Positions 44,628 through 53,759 of a DNA stretch of 64,000 nucleotides are shown piece after piece. Below the pieces are notes generated by a model. It saw only the letters and a list, made by a program, of their open reading frames with translations. It searched no databases and was not told the DNA's origin. The stretch comes from Micromonospora halotolerans (GTDB lineage: Bacteria; Actinomycetota; Actinomycetes; Mycobacteriales; Micromonosporaceae). The stretch is taken from positions 6,138,001 to 6,202,000 of the forward strand of contig NZ_CP134876.1 of assembly GCF_032108445.1 (NCBI RefSeq), written 5' to 3'. Position 1 is the stretch's first letter, and each line of letters opens with the position of its first letter. Made by a program: the position numbers and the translations under genes.

Positions 44628-45671
44628 TCATACGGTCGCCTGTGCGGCCGGCTGCGCGGTTGTGGTCACGGGGTCGGCGGCTGGGCGTCGCCGGCGCAGG
44701 CTGCCGGCAAGACACAGCAGTACGCCGAGCGTTAGCCACATCGCGAGGACGATGACCGAATGGGTGGCCCCGTGGCCGTCGAAGAAGGCGGTGGATCGCA
44801 GCAGCCGGCCACCCGCACCGGGCGGCAGTAGTTGGCCGAGCGTGCCGGACCAGCCGGGCAGCATTTCGGGCGCGGTCGTGGTGCCCGACAAGGGATTGCC
44901 GATGAGCATCATGGTGGCCGCACCCAGGCCGAGCCCGGCGTATCCGAGCAGGGACTCCAGCCCGAGGATAGCCAGGGAGGTGGCCGCGACGGTCAGGGCG
45001 ACCGCGCCGGTGTTCGCCCAGTAGGAGCCGGTCAGGGAGCCGAGCCAGAACTGCAGAATGGCCGCCACGGCCAGGCCGCCCGTGACGGCGAAGGCGAGCG
45101 CTCCGATGACCCGGCGGGTGGTGCCAAGGATAAGTCTCGTCAGCAGAAATGCGGCGAGCAGACCGCCCATGACCAAGGGCACGGCCCCGGCGGCCAACCC
45201 GGTGCCACGCGGGTCGTCGGTCGGCAGCGGGACAAGGTCGCGGACGGCGGCCGCCGTGCTGGCCCCGTGGGACTGCGCCTGGCTGAGCGCGGTGGCGATG
45301 CTGTTGAGAGTCTGAGCGACGGCTGGACTGCCGGCGGAGGCGAGGATGACCTGTGGTGCGCCGGAGCTTACGTCGATCGCCCCGTACACTTCGCGGTCGC
45401 GGATCAGCTGTCCGGCGGCGGCGGTATCGGCGACTTCGGTGATCTCGAAGGCGTCGGGAAGGCGCTCGTCGAGCGCGGCGCTGATCTGTCTGACCGCGGG
45501 TGCCGGCCCGGCGACGGCGACCGGCACGCCGTGCACCGACGAGCGTACCGAGGGCCAGGCGAAGGCGGTCAGGAGCACGCTGACGGCCACCGTCAGCAGG
45601 GCGACGGCCCGGGCCACCGCCGACCAGGGCGACGGCGACGCATTAGTTGCGGGTTGGGCCTGAACGACCAT
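44628..45671 (-). CDS. ABC-2/YhgE-like membrane protein
   Basis: A 347-aa protein. A cytoplasmic N-terminus and a first helix (ALLTVAVSVLLTAFAWPSV) are followed by an extracellular domain of about 130 residues, in which DRLPDAFEITEV-type and YGAIDVSSGAPQVILASAGS segments recall Pip/YhgE proteins. Five helices follow, ending LGVLLCLAGSLRRRRP. Such proteins may export or act as phage receptors. No ATPase gene adjoins it. A sigma factor remnant begins right upstream. Confidence 0.8.
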   Translation of the reverse strand: MVVQAQPATNASPSPWSAVARAVALLTVAVSVLLTAFAWPSVRSSVHGVPVAVAGPAPAVRQISAALDERLPDAFEITEVADTAAAGQLIRDREVYGAIDVSSGAPQVILASAGSPAVAQTLNSIATALSQAQSHGASTAAAVRDLVPLPTDDPRGTGLAAGAVPLVMGGLLAAFLLTRLILGTTRRVIGALAFAVTGGLAVAAILQFWLGSLTGSYWANTGAVALTVAATSLAILGLESLLGYAGLGLGAATMMLIGNPLSGTTTAPEMLPGWSGTLGQLLPPGAGGRLLRSTAFFDGHGATHSVIVLAMWLTLGVLLCLAGSLRRRRPAADPVTTTAQPAAQATV

Positions 45672-45674
45672 GTC

Positions 45675-45860
45675 GTCTCCTCCGAATAGGACGGCGCAGG
45701 GTGAGCGGGGTCGCCGACCCGAGGCGGGTCAGCTTTTCCGGGTTGCGGACGTAGTAGAGGCCGGTGATACGGGCGTCCTCCACGCCGACGGCGAGGGCGC
45801 CGTCGAGCCGCTGCACGCTGTCCGCATGCGGCTGGTGGCGTCCGAAGCCCGGACCGATTC
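45675..45860 (-). pseudogene. C-terminal remnant of a second ECF41-type sigma factor
   Basis: SVQRLDGALAVGVEDARITG, LYYVRNPEKLTRLGSAT: the VRNPEKLTRL end is that of SnoaL-tailed (SigJ/ECF41) sigma factors. It lies directly behind the intact ECF41 gene, whose own tail ends differently (RLARLTETWRQHEPDKPLI). The rest of this second gene is missing. Confidence 0.6.
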
Positions 45861-45902
45861 ATCGCAGCGCGGGTCCTGCGCCTTGCCGCGGTCGGCGTCG
45901 GG

Positions 45903-46862
45903 TCACCACTGGGCGATGAGCGGCTTGTCCGGTTCGTGCTGCCGCCAGGTTTCGGTGAGGCGGGCGAGGCGGGTGGGGGCGGCGATGCCGCGCACGGTTT
46001 CGATCTTGTCGTTGGTGATGTCGAACGTCACGGCGCCGACGACCTGGTCGCCGAGCACGAAGAGGATGGCGGGGGCGCCGTTGACGAGCGCGTAGTGGAT
46101 GGCGGGCGTGCCGCCGGCAAGTCGCCGTTTCGCGGGTGTGGGTTTGAAGCCGGCCCGTGCGACGGCGGCGATGCGCTGCGGAGTGTCGTACTGCAGCAGC
46201 GTCTCGGTCAGGCCGCCACCGGCGCCGTCGGAGATCGCGGTCGCGTCGTCGGTGAGCAGCGCCACCAGCCGTTCGGTGCGGCCCGAGGAGGCAGCGGCGA
46301 GGAATTCCTCGACGATCCTGCGGGCGGATGCCGGGTCGACTTCGCCGCCGCGGCGGCGCGCGGCGGTGATGCGGCGCCGGCCCCGGTGGAGATGCTGCTG
46401 GCTCGCGTACTCGCTGATGACGAGGATCTCGGCGATCTCGGCGTGGCTGTAGGAGAACGCTTCGCGCAAGACGTAAACGGCCCGCTCGACGGGTGACAGG
46501 CGCTCCATGAGAGTCAGAACCGCCAGGGAGACCGATTCGCGCTGCTCGAAAGTGTCGGCCGGGCCGAGCATCGGGTCGCCGTCGAGGAGCGGCTCGGGCA
46601 GCCAGGCGCCGACGGTGCGTTCGCGGCGGGCTTGTGCCGAGCGGAGCCGGTCGAGGCACAGGTTGGTGACGACCTTGGTCAGCCATGCCTCCGGCACCTT
46701 GATCCGCTGCCGGTCGGCGGCCTGCCAGTGCAGGAACGCATCCTGCACGGCGTCTTCGGCGTCGGCGGCGGAGCCCAGCAGCCGGTACGCCAGCGAGGCC
46801 AGCCGGTTCCGGCTGGCCTCGAACCGACTGGTGCCGAAGCGATCAGTGGCGGTGCTATCCAC
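45903..46862 (-). CDS. ECF41-family RNA polymerase sigma factor (SigJ-like)
   Basis: A 319-aa protein from GTG 46862 (TTG 46871 is an alternative). Sigma-2 domain: YRLLGSAADAEDAVQDAFLH; sigma-4: LSPVERAVYVLREAFSYSHA then EIAEILVISEYASQQHLHRG. The C-terminal SnoaL-like extension of 130 residues (ARRIVEEFLAAASSGRTERL onwards) identifies group ECF41, where it takes the place of an anti-sigma factor. ECF41 genes usually sit with an oxidoreductase, epimerase or AhpD-type gene, and here an FAD oxidoreductase ends 11 bases upstream in the same operon. Confidence 0.92.
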   Translation of the reverse strand: MDSTATDRFGTSRFEASRNRLASLAYRLLGSAADAEDAVQDAFLHWQAADRQRIKVPEAWLTKVVTNLCLDRLRSAQARRERTVGAWLPEPLLDGDPMLGPADTFEQRESVSLAVLTLMERLSPVERAVYVLREAFSYSHAEIAEILVISEYASQQHLHRGRRRITAARRRGGEVDPASARRIVEEFLAAASSGRTERLVALLTDDATAISDGAGGGLTETLLQYDTPQRIAAVARAGFKPTPAKRRLAGGTPAIHYALVNGAPAILFVLGDQVVGAVTFDITNDKIETVRGIAAPTRLARLTETWRQHEPDKPLIAQW

Positions 46863-46872
46863 GCGGATCAAC

Positions 46873-48081
46873 CTAGGCGGCTACGCCGAGCGTCTTGTTG
46901 GCGGACGCATTCGGCGCGGTGGCCAGGCGGTGCTTGCGCTTGGGCAGGCCGAAGGTCGGGTGCGAGGTGGCCCACAGCGACATCTTGAGGATGCCCGACT
47001 TGATCCGCGCGGCCTTCCGGCCGCCCAGATACTTCGGCTTTGCTTGCGCTTCGTCGTCGACCGCCTGCAGGATCCCGTCCCGCCGCCCGAGGCTGATGTG
47101 GTTGCCCGGGTAGCCCAGCTTGGTGTTCGCGATCTTGCGGCCGGTCAGGCGTCCCACGATCGCCTCGATCGCCTGCCCGCCGGTGTAGCCGGCCGAAGCG
47201 CAGGACATCGGCAGCGGCCGCCCGTTGTCGCCGATGGCGTAGGCGCTGTCGCCGGCGGCGTAGACGTTCGGGTGCGAGACCGACCGCACGGTGCGATCGA
47301 CGACGATCTGGCCGTTCTCGGTGACCTCCAGCCCGCTGGCGGCGGCGATGGGGCTGACCGCGAACCCGGCCGTCCACACGGTTGCGTCGGACGCCAGGGC
47401 GGTGCCGTCGGCGCAGAGCACCCGTGTCGCTTCGACGGCTTCGACGCTGGTGTGCTCCAGGACGGTGATGCCCAGCCGGTCGCAGGCCTGGCGCAGGTGG
47501 CTGCGGGCTCCGGCGGAGAGCCGGGCGCCCAGCTCGCTGCGGGCGACCAGTGTCACCGACAGGCCGGGTCGGGATTCGGCGATCTCTGTGGCGCTTTCGA
47601 TGCCGGTCAACCCGTCGCCGACGACCAGCACTCTGCCGCCTTCGCCCCGCCTGCCCAGGCTGTTCAGGCGCTCGCGCAGGCGCAGCGCCGAGGACCGGGC
47701 GGCGATGTCGAAGGCATGCTCGGCCACGCCGGGGACGCCGCGGTCGTCGCCGCGGCTGCCGAGGGCGTAGACGAGCGTGTCGTAGCCGAGTTCGCCGCCG
47801 CCGCTGGCGTCGGCCACGGTGACGACCTGGCGCTCGGGGTCGACGGCGGTGACACGAGCCACGCGCAACCGAATCCCCGTGCCCGCGAAGACGGCGGCGA
47901 GCTTCGGAGCCTCGATCTCCTGGCCGGCCGCGAGCTGGTGCAGCCGCAGCCGCTGGACGAAGTCCGGCACGGCGTTGACCACGGTGACCTCGGTGTCCGC
48001 CGCGGACAGCCGGCGGGCCAGGTTCCCGGCCACGAAGGCCCCGGCATGGCCCGCGCCGAGGACGACGATGCGGTGCTTCAT
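46873..48081 (-). CDS. NDH-2-like FAD-dependent oxidoreductase
   Basis: A 402-aa protein from ATG 48081. The FAD-binding motif is VVLGAGHAGAFVAGNLARRL at the start, the NAD(P)H-binding motif VLVVGDGLTGIESATEIAES in the middle, and the second FAD contact HPNVYAAGDSAYAIGD near residue 290. It has no redox cysteine pair, so it is of the type II NADH dehydrogenase/AIF group rather than the disulfide reductases. The C-terminal amphipathic, Lys-rich part may touch the membrane. It is operonic with the ECF41 gene and is its likely regulatory target. Confidence 0.92.
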   Translation of the reverse strand: MKHRIVVLGAGHAGAFVAGNLARRLSAADTEVTVVNAVPDFVQRLRLHQLAAGQEIEAPKLAAVFAGTGIRLRVARVTAVDPERQVVTVADASGGGELGYDTLVYALGSRGDDRGVPGVAEHAFDIAARSSALRLRERLNSLGRRGEGGRVLVVGDGLTGIESATEIAESRPGLSVTLVARSELGARLSAGARSHLRQACDRLGITVLEHTSVEAVEATRVLCADGTALASDATVWTAGFAVSPIAAASGLEVTENGQIVVDRTVRSVSHPNVYAAGDSAYAIGDNGRPLPMSCASAGYTGGQAIEAIVGRLTGRKIANTKLGYPGNHISLGRRDGILQAVDDEAQAKPKYLGGRKAARIKSGILKMSLWATSHPTFGLPKRKHRLATAPNASANKTLGVAA

Positions 48082-48118
48082 GTGTTGCTCCTGTCGGTTC
48101 GCTTGCTTCCGTGAGTTG

Positions 48119-48145
48119 AGCGGAACGGCGCCCTGATTGCTGACA
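48119..48145 (-). promoter_or_regulatory. Candidate ECF41-type promoter
   Basis: Minus strand: TGTCAGC (48145-48139), 16 bases, CGCT (48122-48119). The known ECF41 consensus is TGTCACA-N16-CGTC, so the -35 matches in five of seven and the -10 only partly. It lies 38 bases upstream of the oxidoreductase start. If real, the operon is autoregulated. Confidence 0.4.
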
Positions 48146-48249
48146 GGAACTGCATGTGGCACGGGTCACCGAGCTGCAGGAGCGCCGCCCAACGATGCTC
48201 GCGACGCCGAGGCGGCGCAAATGCAGGCCGAGCTGAACGAGATGACCTG

Positions 48250-48402
48250 ATGCCGATCACCGTCGACCTGCCCGTGCTGAAGAATGGCCGCGCCAAGGCC
48301 GTCCGCCTCACCACCCTCGCCGCACTCTGCCAGGCCCTCGACGGCCAGCCCGGCGACCTGCTGCGCTGGGAGATGAGACCGCGGACTCCGCGGGCGCGAC
48401 GG
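48250..48402 (+). pseudogene. XRE/Cro-type HTH remnant
   Basis: VLKNGRAKAVRLTTLAALCQ followed by ALDGQPGDLLRWE is the second half of the small HTH_26-type regulators (VLKNGRAKAxRFxTLxALCxxLxCQPGDLLRWE). The first helices are missing. Confidence 0.65.
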
Positions 48403-48713
48403 CCAGGGCCACCGAGACCTGCGACGCGGGCGCCGGGCGCTGCGGCGAGCCGGTTCTCCACAAGATCAGACGTAGTACTTTCGGCTACTTAGAGACTTGG
48501 TCCAGGATCGGTGTCCGGCCAGACTCGGTCCAGGTGCCCGGCGAGACGCTCCCACATTGCGGCTGCCCACCGGTGTCATTGGTGTGGCTCTCTCATGGCC
48601 TGCGGTCTCGTCGGGCACCGCGCGAGGAGTGGCTGGAAAGGGGTTTGTTCTGCTCGAAGTAGCGGTGCCCTCCTTGCTGACAACTCCATCCAGTTCAGCC
48701 GAGGGAGGCGCCG
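48403..48713. other. Left flank of IS110 element
   Basis: No gene. About 200-300 bases upstream of an IS110 transposase are expected to hold the element's end and non-coding (bridge) RNA; ends were not resolved. Confidence 0.4.
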
Positions 48714-49874
48714 ATGAGCGTGGTCATCGGGATGGACCCGCACAAGCGTTCAGCCACCATCGAGGTCGTCGACGAACGCGGCCGGGTGGTCGCGATGGGC
48801 CGCTTTGGCACTGACAAGGCCGGCTACGCCGACATGCTCGCCGCCGGCCGCAAGCACGCCCGCCGGGTGTGGGCGGTGGAAGGCTGCAACGGCATCGGCA
48901 AACACATCGCCCACCGCCTGGTCCACGACGGTGAGAGAGTGCTCGACGTGCCCGCGAAACTGTCCGCGCAGGTGCGGGTATTCGCCACCGGCAACGGCCG
49001 CAAAACCGACCCGGTGGATGCGCACTCGGTGGCGATGGTGGCATTACGCAGCCCGAATCTGGTGCAGGTTCAGGTCGACGCGGACCTGCAGGTGATGGGC
49101 ATGCTCGCCGACCGGCGTGACGAGCTGGGCCGCGCCCGCACCCAGACCATCAACCGGCTGCACCGGCTGCTGTTGGAGCTATTGCCCGGCGGGGCGAAGA
49201 AGTTCCTGTCCGCGCCACAGGCCCGCGCGTTGATCGCGACGGTCAAACCCCGTGACATCGTGGGCAAGACCAGACGCCGCCTCGCCGTCGAGCTGATCAG
49301 TGAACTTGAGGGCATCGACAAGAAGATCAAAGCCGCGGAGAAGGACCTCAAGGAGCTGGTGGCCGCCCGCGGCTCCACCCTGATGCAGCTGCACGGCATC
49401 GGCCCCTCGGGCGCAGCTCGGCTGCTGGCCGACGTCGGCGACATCAGCCGGTTCGCCGACCGGGACCGCTTCGCCTCCTGGAACGGCACCGCCCCGCTGG
49501 ACGCCTCCTCCGGCGACCAGAAGCGTCACCGGCTCTCCCGCGCCGGCAACCGGCTCAACCGGACGCTGCACATCATGGCCGTGGTCCAGCTGCGCAACCG
49601 CACGCAAGGCCGCGCCTACTTCGACGCGAAGAAGGCCGCCGGAAAGACCTCCATGGAAGCCATGCGCGCCCTCAAACGGCGGCTGTCGAACGTTGTCTAC
49701 GCCCGCATGGTCGAAGACCAGAAACGCGGGCAGGTGGCAGGCCCGGGAGGGCACTCGGGGACGACTCTGCAATCCAGCGTGACCGACCTGACCCCGGACA
49801 TCGGCCCTTCGGACAAGCCACTTCCCGGACCCGCCACCAACCACCCTAAACCCCTGGTTCCCGCAGCGCCTTGA
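48714..49874 (+). CDS. IS110-family transposase (second element)
   Basis: A 386-aa intact transposase from ATG 48714. DEDD residues: GMDPHKRSA (Asp), AVEGCNG (Glu), NGRKTDPVDAHSVA (Asp-x-x-Asp). C-terminal: LHGIGPSGAARLLADVGDIS, SWNGTAPLDASSGDQKRHRL and SRAGNRLNRTLHIMAVVQLR, with the catalytic Ser region. The last 50 residues are a Pro/Gly tail beyond the usual end. Belongs to a different subgroup from the copy at 15697 (low sequence similarity, longer N-terminal domain). Confidence 0.93.
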   Translation: MSVVIGMDPHKRSATIEVVDERGRVVAMGRFGTDKAGYADMLAAGRKHARRVWAVEGCNGIGKHIAHRLVHDGERVLDVPAKLSAQVRVFATGNGRKTDPVDAHSVAMVALRSPNLVQVQVDADLQVMGMLADRRDELGRARTQTINRLHRLLLELLPGGAKKFLSAPQARALIATVKPRDIVGKTRRRLAVELISELEGIDKKIKAAEKDLKELVAARGSTLMQLHGIGPSGAARLLADVGDISRFADRDRFASWNGTAPLDASSGDQKRHRLSRAGNRLNRTLHIMAVVQLRNRTQGRAYFDAKKAAGKTSMEAMRALKRRLSNVVYARMVEDQKRGQVAGPGGHSGTTLQSSVTDLTPDIGPSDKPLPGPATNHPKPLVPAAP

Positions 49875-50824
49875 CATAAAGGGGTGCCATGAGCGGACGT
49901 CGCCGGCCTGTGAAGCGAAGCTGCCGGTGCTGACGCTTTCGGGCGCGCCGAAGAGCTCACCGAGCGGATAGCCCTGGTCAAGGCTGTGGAACTGAGATTG
50001 ATCTTCCAGGCAGCAGGACGACTCGGGACTGGCAGACAGACACACGAAGAGACGGGCACCGATCGCCGGGCCGCATCGCCGGGCCGCCCCAACCGTCGAC
50101 CTGCCACCTGAGGCTGCTCAGCGCCGCCTGCGCGGGGAGGTGACCACTTCGGTGTTCTCTGGGAGGTCACGCCGGACCGCTCGCCTGTATCACCGCAGGT
50201 CAGGGACCTCCGCTCTGCCCAGCCTCGGTGAGCTCTTCGGGCACGGTGACCACTTCGCTAACCTGCGGATAGTTCCCGGCCTCCTTCGCACGAGGGATTC
50301 CTGACAAGCGCAGCCGGGTTCGGAAACCGGCGAGCGTGCGCGTCCGACTACGGATCTCGACAGCTCGCCCTTACGAGATCGGACGATGTAACAGCAAACC
50401 GGCGGTCAACGCCTCTCGATGGTGGAAGACCGGGTGCGCTGTCTCCACGACCGGGCGGGACTTGCCACCCGACCCCCCGCGGTCCCGCCCGGCCCCGGAC
50501 CTGACTAGCACCATGACGCCGTCGAAGGGCATCCCATGATCGCCAAGTCGTCACCCCGGACTCCGCCACCACTGTGGCCGGCCCGCCACAATGTCGCGGC
50601 CGTGCCGCCTGCCTGGAACCAGCCAACCCAACCCCTACGGCAGCAATCGCAGCGCTCCCGCGATCGGGGGCCTCATGTCATGTTCGGCGGAATTATCCTC
50701 CTGGTCGGATGCATCGCCGTCATCGTGGCCCTCCTGGCCCGCTGACGAAGGACCACAGACCTCTACCGCCTCGCTGGCGGGCGCCAGCTGCGCCCCTGCC
50801 CGCGCCACGGGTCCGGTCGTGGGT
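49875..50824. other. IS110 right flank and mostly empty DNA
   Basis: Besides the small ORF at 50536-50745 nothing is recognised. Confidence 0.4.
50536..50745 (+). CDS. Possible small membrane protein
   Basis: 69 codons from ATG 50536, with GAAGGG upstream. A Pro/Gln/Arg-rich polar part of 48 residues is followed by one membrane helix (MFGGIILLVGCIAVIVALLA) ending in Arg-stop. A shorter product from ATG 50680 would be the helix alone. No family is known. Confidence 0.4.
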   Translation: MIAKSSPRTPPPLWPARHNVAAVPPAWNQPTQPLRQQSQRSRDRGPHVMFGGIILLVGCIAVIVALLAR

Positions 50825-51175
50825 CTACGGGACCTCGGCTCTGGCCGATCCTGGCTTGTCTGCCCCGAGCAGCGGTAGGACGCCGGTAACGATGAGGACC
50901 CGCCGGACATGGCCCGTCGGGTTGAGCAGTGTTAGGGAGCCACCCAAGCTGGCCGCGTCGCGGTGGGCCGCGATGAGCGCGCCGAGAATCGTCGAGTCGA
51001 TGAACGTCAGCCCCGTCAGGTCAACATCGACCACTGGAGTCGCACGGACGGTGTCGGCCAGCAAGCCGCGTACCTCGTCCACGCTGCTGACGTCCAGCTC
51101 ACCCGTCAGCGTCACCACCGTTCGGCCAGGCTGCGACTCGGCGCGCCACTGCTGCAGGTCGCCATGGCTGGACAT
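50825..51175 (-). CDS. STAS-domain anti-sigma factor antagonist (RsbV-like)
   Basis: A 116-aa protein from ATG 51175. GRTVVTLTGELDVSSVDEVR and VDVDLTGLTFIDSTILGALI show the STAS core; the Ser in FIDST is the phosphorylation site. LLPLLGADKPG closes the domain. Its start codon overlaps the stop of the kinase gene (TAATG), so the two are coupled and are probably partners. Phosphatases of the SpoIIE type at 22.7 and 24.7 kb could act on it. Confidence 0.9.
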   Translation of the reverse strand: MSSHGDLQQWRAESQPGRTVVTLTGELDVSSVDEVRGLLADTVRATPVVDVDLTGLTFIDSTILGALIAAHRDAASLGGSLTLLNPTGHVRRVLIVTGVLPLLGADKPGSARAEVP

Positions 51176-51627
51176 TAGGCCACCTCCTTCGGAGTGATCG
51201 TGATGCTGACCGTGGCGGTCAGTCCCTGTGGGGTGCTGTCCAGGATTAGGTCGCCAGCTAGTAGGTGCTGGGCCAGCCAGAGGCCCCGGTTGCCGGGCCG
51301 GTTGCCACTGGGCAGCGCAGGCACAACTTCGTCCATACCTGGTCCAGGATCCGAAATCTGGCACGTCACCGAGTCGTTGCAGCGGCGCAACAGCAACTTC
51401 CCGCAGCCGCCGCCGTGACGGACGACGTTCGCCACCAGCTCGTGCACCGCCAGGACGAAGTCCTCCAAGCGCGCCCCGGTAAGCCCGGCTGCCTTGACCG
51501 CAGCAGTGACGGCGTGACGTAGCTCTGAGACCCGGTCAGCCGAGATCTGTGCGGCCAGCAAGATATCGGCGTCTACGCCCGCCGGCATGGCTTCCGGATC
51601 GTCGCCAGCGCGGGTACCGCCAGTCAT
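51175..51627 (-). CDS. RsbW-like anti-sigma kinase (HATPase_c_2)
   Basis: A 150-aa protein from ATG 51627. N box FVLAVHELVANVVRHGGG with the Asn that holds Mg2+, G1 box CQISDPGPGMDEV, G2 box NRPGNRGLWLAQHL. It should bind ATP, phosphorylate the STAS partner encoded by the overlapping gene, and hold a sigma factor when the partner is phosphorylated. The first 30 residues are polar and not conserved. No sigma gene adjoins the pair. Confidence 0.88.
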   Translation of the reverse strand: MTGGTRAGDDPEAMPAGVDADILLAAQISADRVSELRHAVTAAVKAAGLTGARLEDFVLAVHELVANVVRHGGGCGKLLLRRCNDSVTCQISDPGPGMDEVVPALPSGNRPGNRGLWLAQHLLAGDLILDSTPQGLTATVSITITPKEVA

Positions 51628-51794
51628 CCGAGGAAGGTACACCGTCCGCTCCGCGGCACTAGCCGGGCGTCCGCAGCTTGGGGAGTTGAAGCGGAACATA
51701 GAGCCGCTCTCCCGCCACCAGCGTGAACGGCCAGCGACACCTGCTCACACGGCGTCTCGGGTTGCCATCGCTGGTCGCTCGTTGACGACGTTTG

Positions 51795-52080
51795 ACAGTG
51801 TCTTGTGCCCCCTGTGTGCCCCACACTGTCAGGAGCGGGCGGCCCTTGGTCAGCTTGGTCCTGCGTTGGTCGGTGGGTCCGCTGACGTCCGGCATCATCC
51901 AGCCGAATCCGCCGCGTTGGCTACTTTCCGTGGCTACTCGTCAGGCTCCTCCGCTCCGATCGATGAACGATGGAGCCGCGCCGGGAGCGGCGATCCCGGC
52001 CAGCGTCGTATGGCGCCGCTCAATCAGTCCGCCAGGAGGTCCACCCTCGGGCTTGCATTTGGTACCTAGGTACAGGCTTA
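51795..52080 (+). repeat. 286-bp inverted repeat, left copy
   Basis: Identical to the reverse complement of 58282-58567 except at four positions (98.6%). Both copies have exactly the same length and stop at the same base (…ACAGGCTTA). It carries a MerR-type promoter at its inner end. Confidence 0.95.
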
Positions 52081-52083
52081 ATC
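52053..52083 (+). promoter_or_regulatory. MerR-type promoter in left repeat
   Basis: -35 TTGCAT (52053-52058), 19-base spacer holding the perfect palindrome GTACCTAGGTAC (52062-52073), -10 TTAATC (52078-52083). A 19-base spacer with a central dyad is the MerR-family design. No gene starts soon after it on the plus strand, so it is an orphan. Confidence 0.7.
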
Positions 52084-52154
52084 ACGACCGCCCTCGTCGG
52101 CGTCCGGAATCCGTTCGTCCGATCGGCGGTCGGGCGCTGTCTGTGAGTCGACGG

Positions 52155-52598
52155 TCAGTTCCGGGGCGCGAACAGCATGCGCGCCAGCACGAGCATCATC
52201 GCCGTGAAGCCGCCGACCAGGGCGAGCCACGACCACGCCCAGCCGACGGTGAAGCCCAGCACCGCTAACGCCGCGATGGCGATCAGCCAGAGTGTGAGGG
52301 TGTAGAGGCCGAACCGGGCGGCGGCGGCCGCGTCATTCGTGAAACGGTCACCGACCTCGTGGTGGGATGCGTGTTGTTGGAGCACCCGCGGCTTGTGGCG
52401 GTTGGTCTGTGTGACACCGAGGTAGGTCAACACGACGGCAGAGGCCACGACGGCGAGCGCGCCGCCGATCAGCCAGGGCAGCTTAGCGAGGCGACCGGGA
52501 GTTGCTCGAAGGCCCGGACCTGATCCGCCCCATGGACAAGGAGACCACTTCTGCAGCGGACCCAGGCACCTCCAAGCAGGGCTGATATTCAAACGCAT
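52155..52598 (-). CDS. Membrane protein of unknown function
   Basis: Up to 147 aa from ATG 52598 (MRLNISPAWRCLG), but the conserved part seems to start near LAKLPWLIGGALAVVASAVV, so the true 5' end may be lost. Two or three helices (also LTLWLIAIAALAVLGFTVGW and LALVGGFTAMMLVLARMLF) flank a polar loop, TNRHKPRVLQQHASHHEVGD, rich in His. No family name is known to me. It reads towards the left repeat. Confidence 0.5.
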   Translation of the reverse strand: MRLNISPAWRCLGPLQKWSPCPWGGSGPGLRATPGRLAKLPWLIGGALAVVASAVVLTYLGVTQTNRHKPRVLQQHASHHEVGDRFTNDAAAAARFGLYTLTLWLIAIAALAVLGFTVGWAWSWLALVGGFTAMMLVLARMLFAPRN

Positions 52599-53057
52599 AT
52601 CGGCTACGCGTCGGTTCGGTCTTGGACGACCGCCGCCTGACAGTGGTTGGGTTTCAGTGCTCGACTGCCCGACAGGCAAAGAATGGAGGCGCGTAGGCGT
52701 GCACACACCTCAGGTCGACCCGCCGGGGCCTCCTCTGGACGGCATCGGCGCCAGTCAGACCAGGGTGACCGGATGGCCCGCGCCGGCGGCCGCGACGGCG
52801 GGTCGGGTGAGGAGCACTACAGGGAGCGGCTCTGCGAGATCGGCTGGGCTGGGCCGTCCGGATGGCGAATCACGTTGGCGCGCAGACCATGCTCGTGGTT
52901 CCCCGTCTCACGGCTCGTCACACGGGGGATGTTCGAGGGTCAGTGCGACTTGGCGGCCGAACTCGCCGATGTTGCAGACAGGGTCGCGAGCACGTCGGCC
53001 CCCCGAGACGCGTTGGGGAGCAACTCCCATTGGCGCCACTTCAACGAGGAGACATGC
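52599..53057. other. Gap upstream of MmpS-like gene
   Basis: The plus-strand frame is open into the next gene (…CDLAAELADVADRVAS…) but shows no family; the AAC-GAGGAG before 53058 marks the real start. Confidence 0.4.
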
Positions 53058-53726
53058 ATGAGCCAGATCGACCCGGACGCGCCCTGGGTACCCCCGGACC
53101 CGCCCCAGGCCACCGCGGATGGGTCGACGCCACCCGTTCCGGCCGGTGACCTGCCGGCCCTGCCGCCAGCCGAAGCGCCCACCCGGCCGCCACGCTTCGG
53201 GGACGACCGGCGCACCACCATGCTTCTCGCCGCCTTCGCGGCGGTCGCGCTGCTGGTCTGCGGCGGACTCGCCGTCACGAGCCTCGCGCTCAGCCTGCCC
53301 GACCAGCCGTATCGCCACGACGCGGTGAGCCAGCCGCAGACCCCGGACGGGCCGGCCGAGTCTGACACCGACGAGACCCCGGTGGAACCGACACCGGATC
53401 GCAGCCCGACCCGGAGGCCTGCGTCGACTCCCTCCAACGGGCCTGGCCGGTTCGCCATCGCCTATGCCGTGACCGGGCAAGGGCCGGCCGACATCCAGTA
53501 CCGCGACGCCGACGGCTACCTGATCGAGCTCGAGGCAGTGCCTCTGCCCTGGCGCCGTACCATCCACACCGACCAGCCTGGTCTGATGTACATACAGGCC
53601 GCCAAGGCCTTCGATAAGGGCGAACGGACGATTACCTGCGCTGTGGTGGTCGACGGCCGGCGGGTGACCGAAACGGTCGGCCCCGGTGGCTGGCGGTGCA
53701 GCGTCGGCTCTCTCGCCGGTGAGTAA
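53058..53726 (+). CDS. MmpS-like transport accessory protein
   Basis: A 222-aa protein; GAGGAG before ATG 53058. A Pro-rich cytoplasmic segment is followed by one membrane helix (TTMLLAAFAAVALLVCGGLA), an acidic Pro/Thr linker, and a beta domain with YAVTGQGPADIQYRDADGYL, LPWRRTIHTDQPGLMYIQAA and CAVVVDGRRVTETVGPGG. The last part is the MmpS fold, which in mycobacteria assists MmpL lipid exporters. No MmpL gene is in the window. Single gene between a membrane protein and the broken integrase. Confidence 0.8.
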   Translation: MSQIDPDAPWVPPDPPQATADGSTPPVPAGDLPALPPAEAPTRPPRFGDDRRTTMLLAAFAAVALLVCGGLAVTSLALSLPDQPYRHDAVSQPQTPDGPAESDTDETPVEPTPDRSPTRRPASTPSNGPGRFAIAYAVTGQGPADIQYRDADGYLIELEAVPLPWRRTIHTDQPGLMYIQAAKAFDKGERTITCAVVVDGRRVTETVGPGGWRCSVGSLAGE

Positions 53727-53759
53727 GCGAGCCCACCGCCGACCCCTGCAGAGTGCCGG

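Noticed and set aside
46507..48114. 535-codon plus-strand open frame
   Set aside because: Lies opposite the ECF41 sigma and FAD oxidoreductase genes; its translation is Gly/Ala/Arg-rich shadow sequence without domains.
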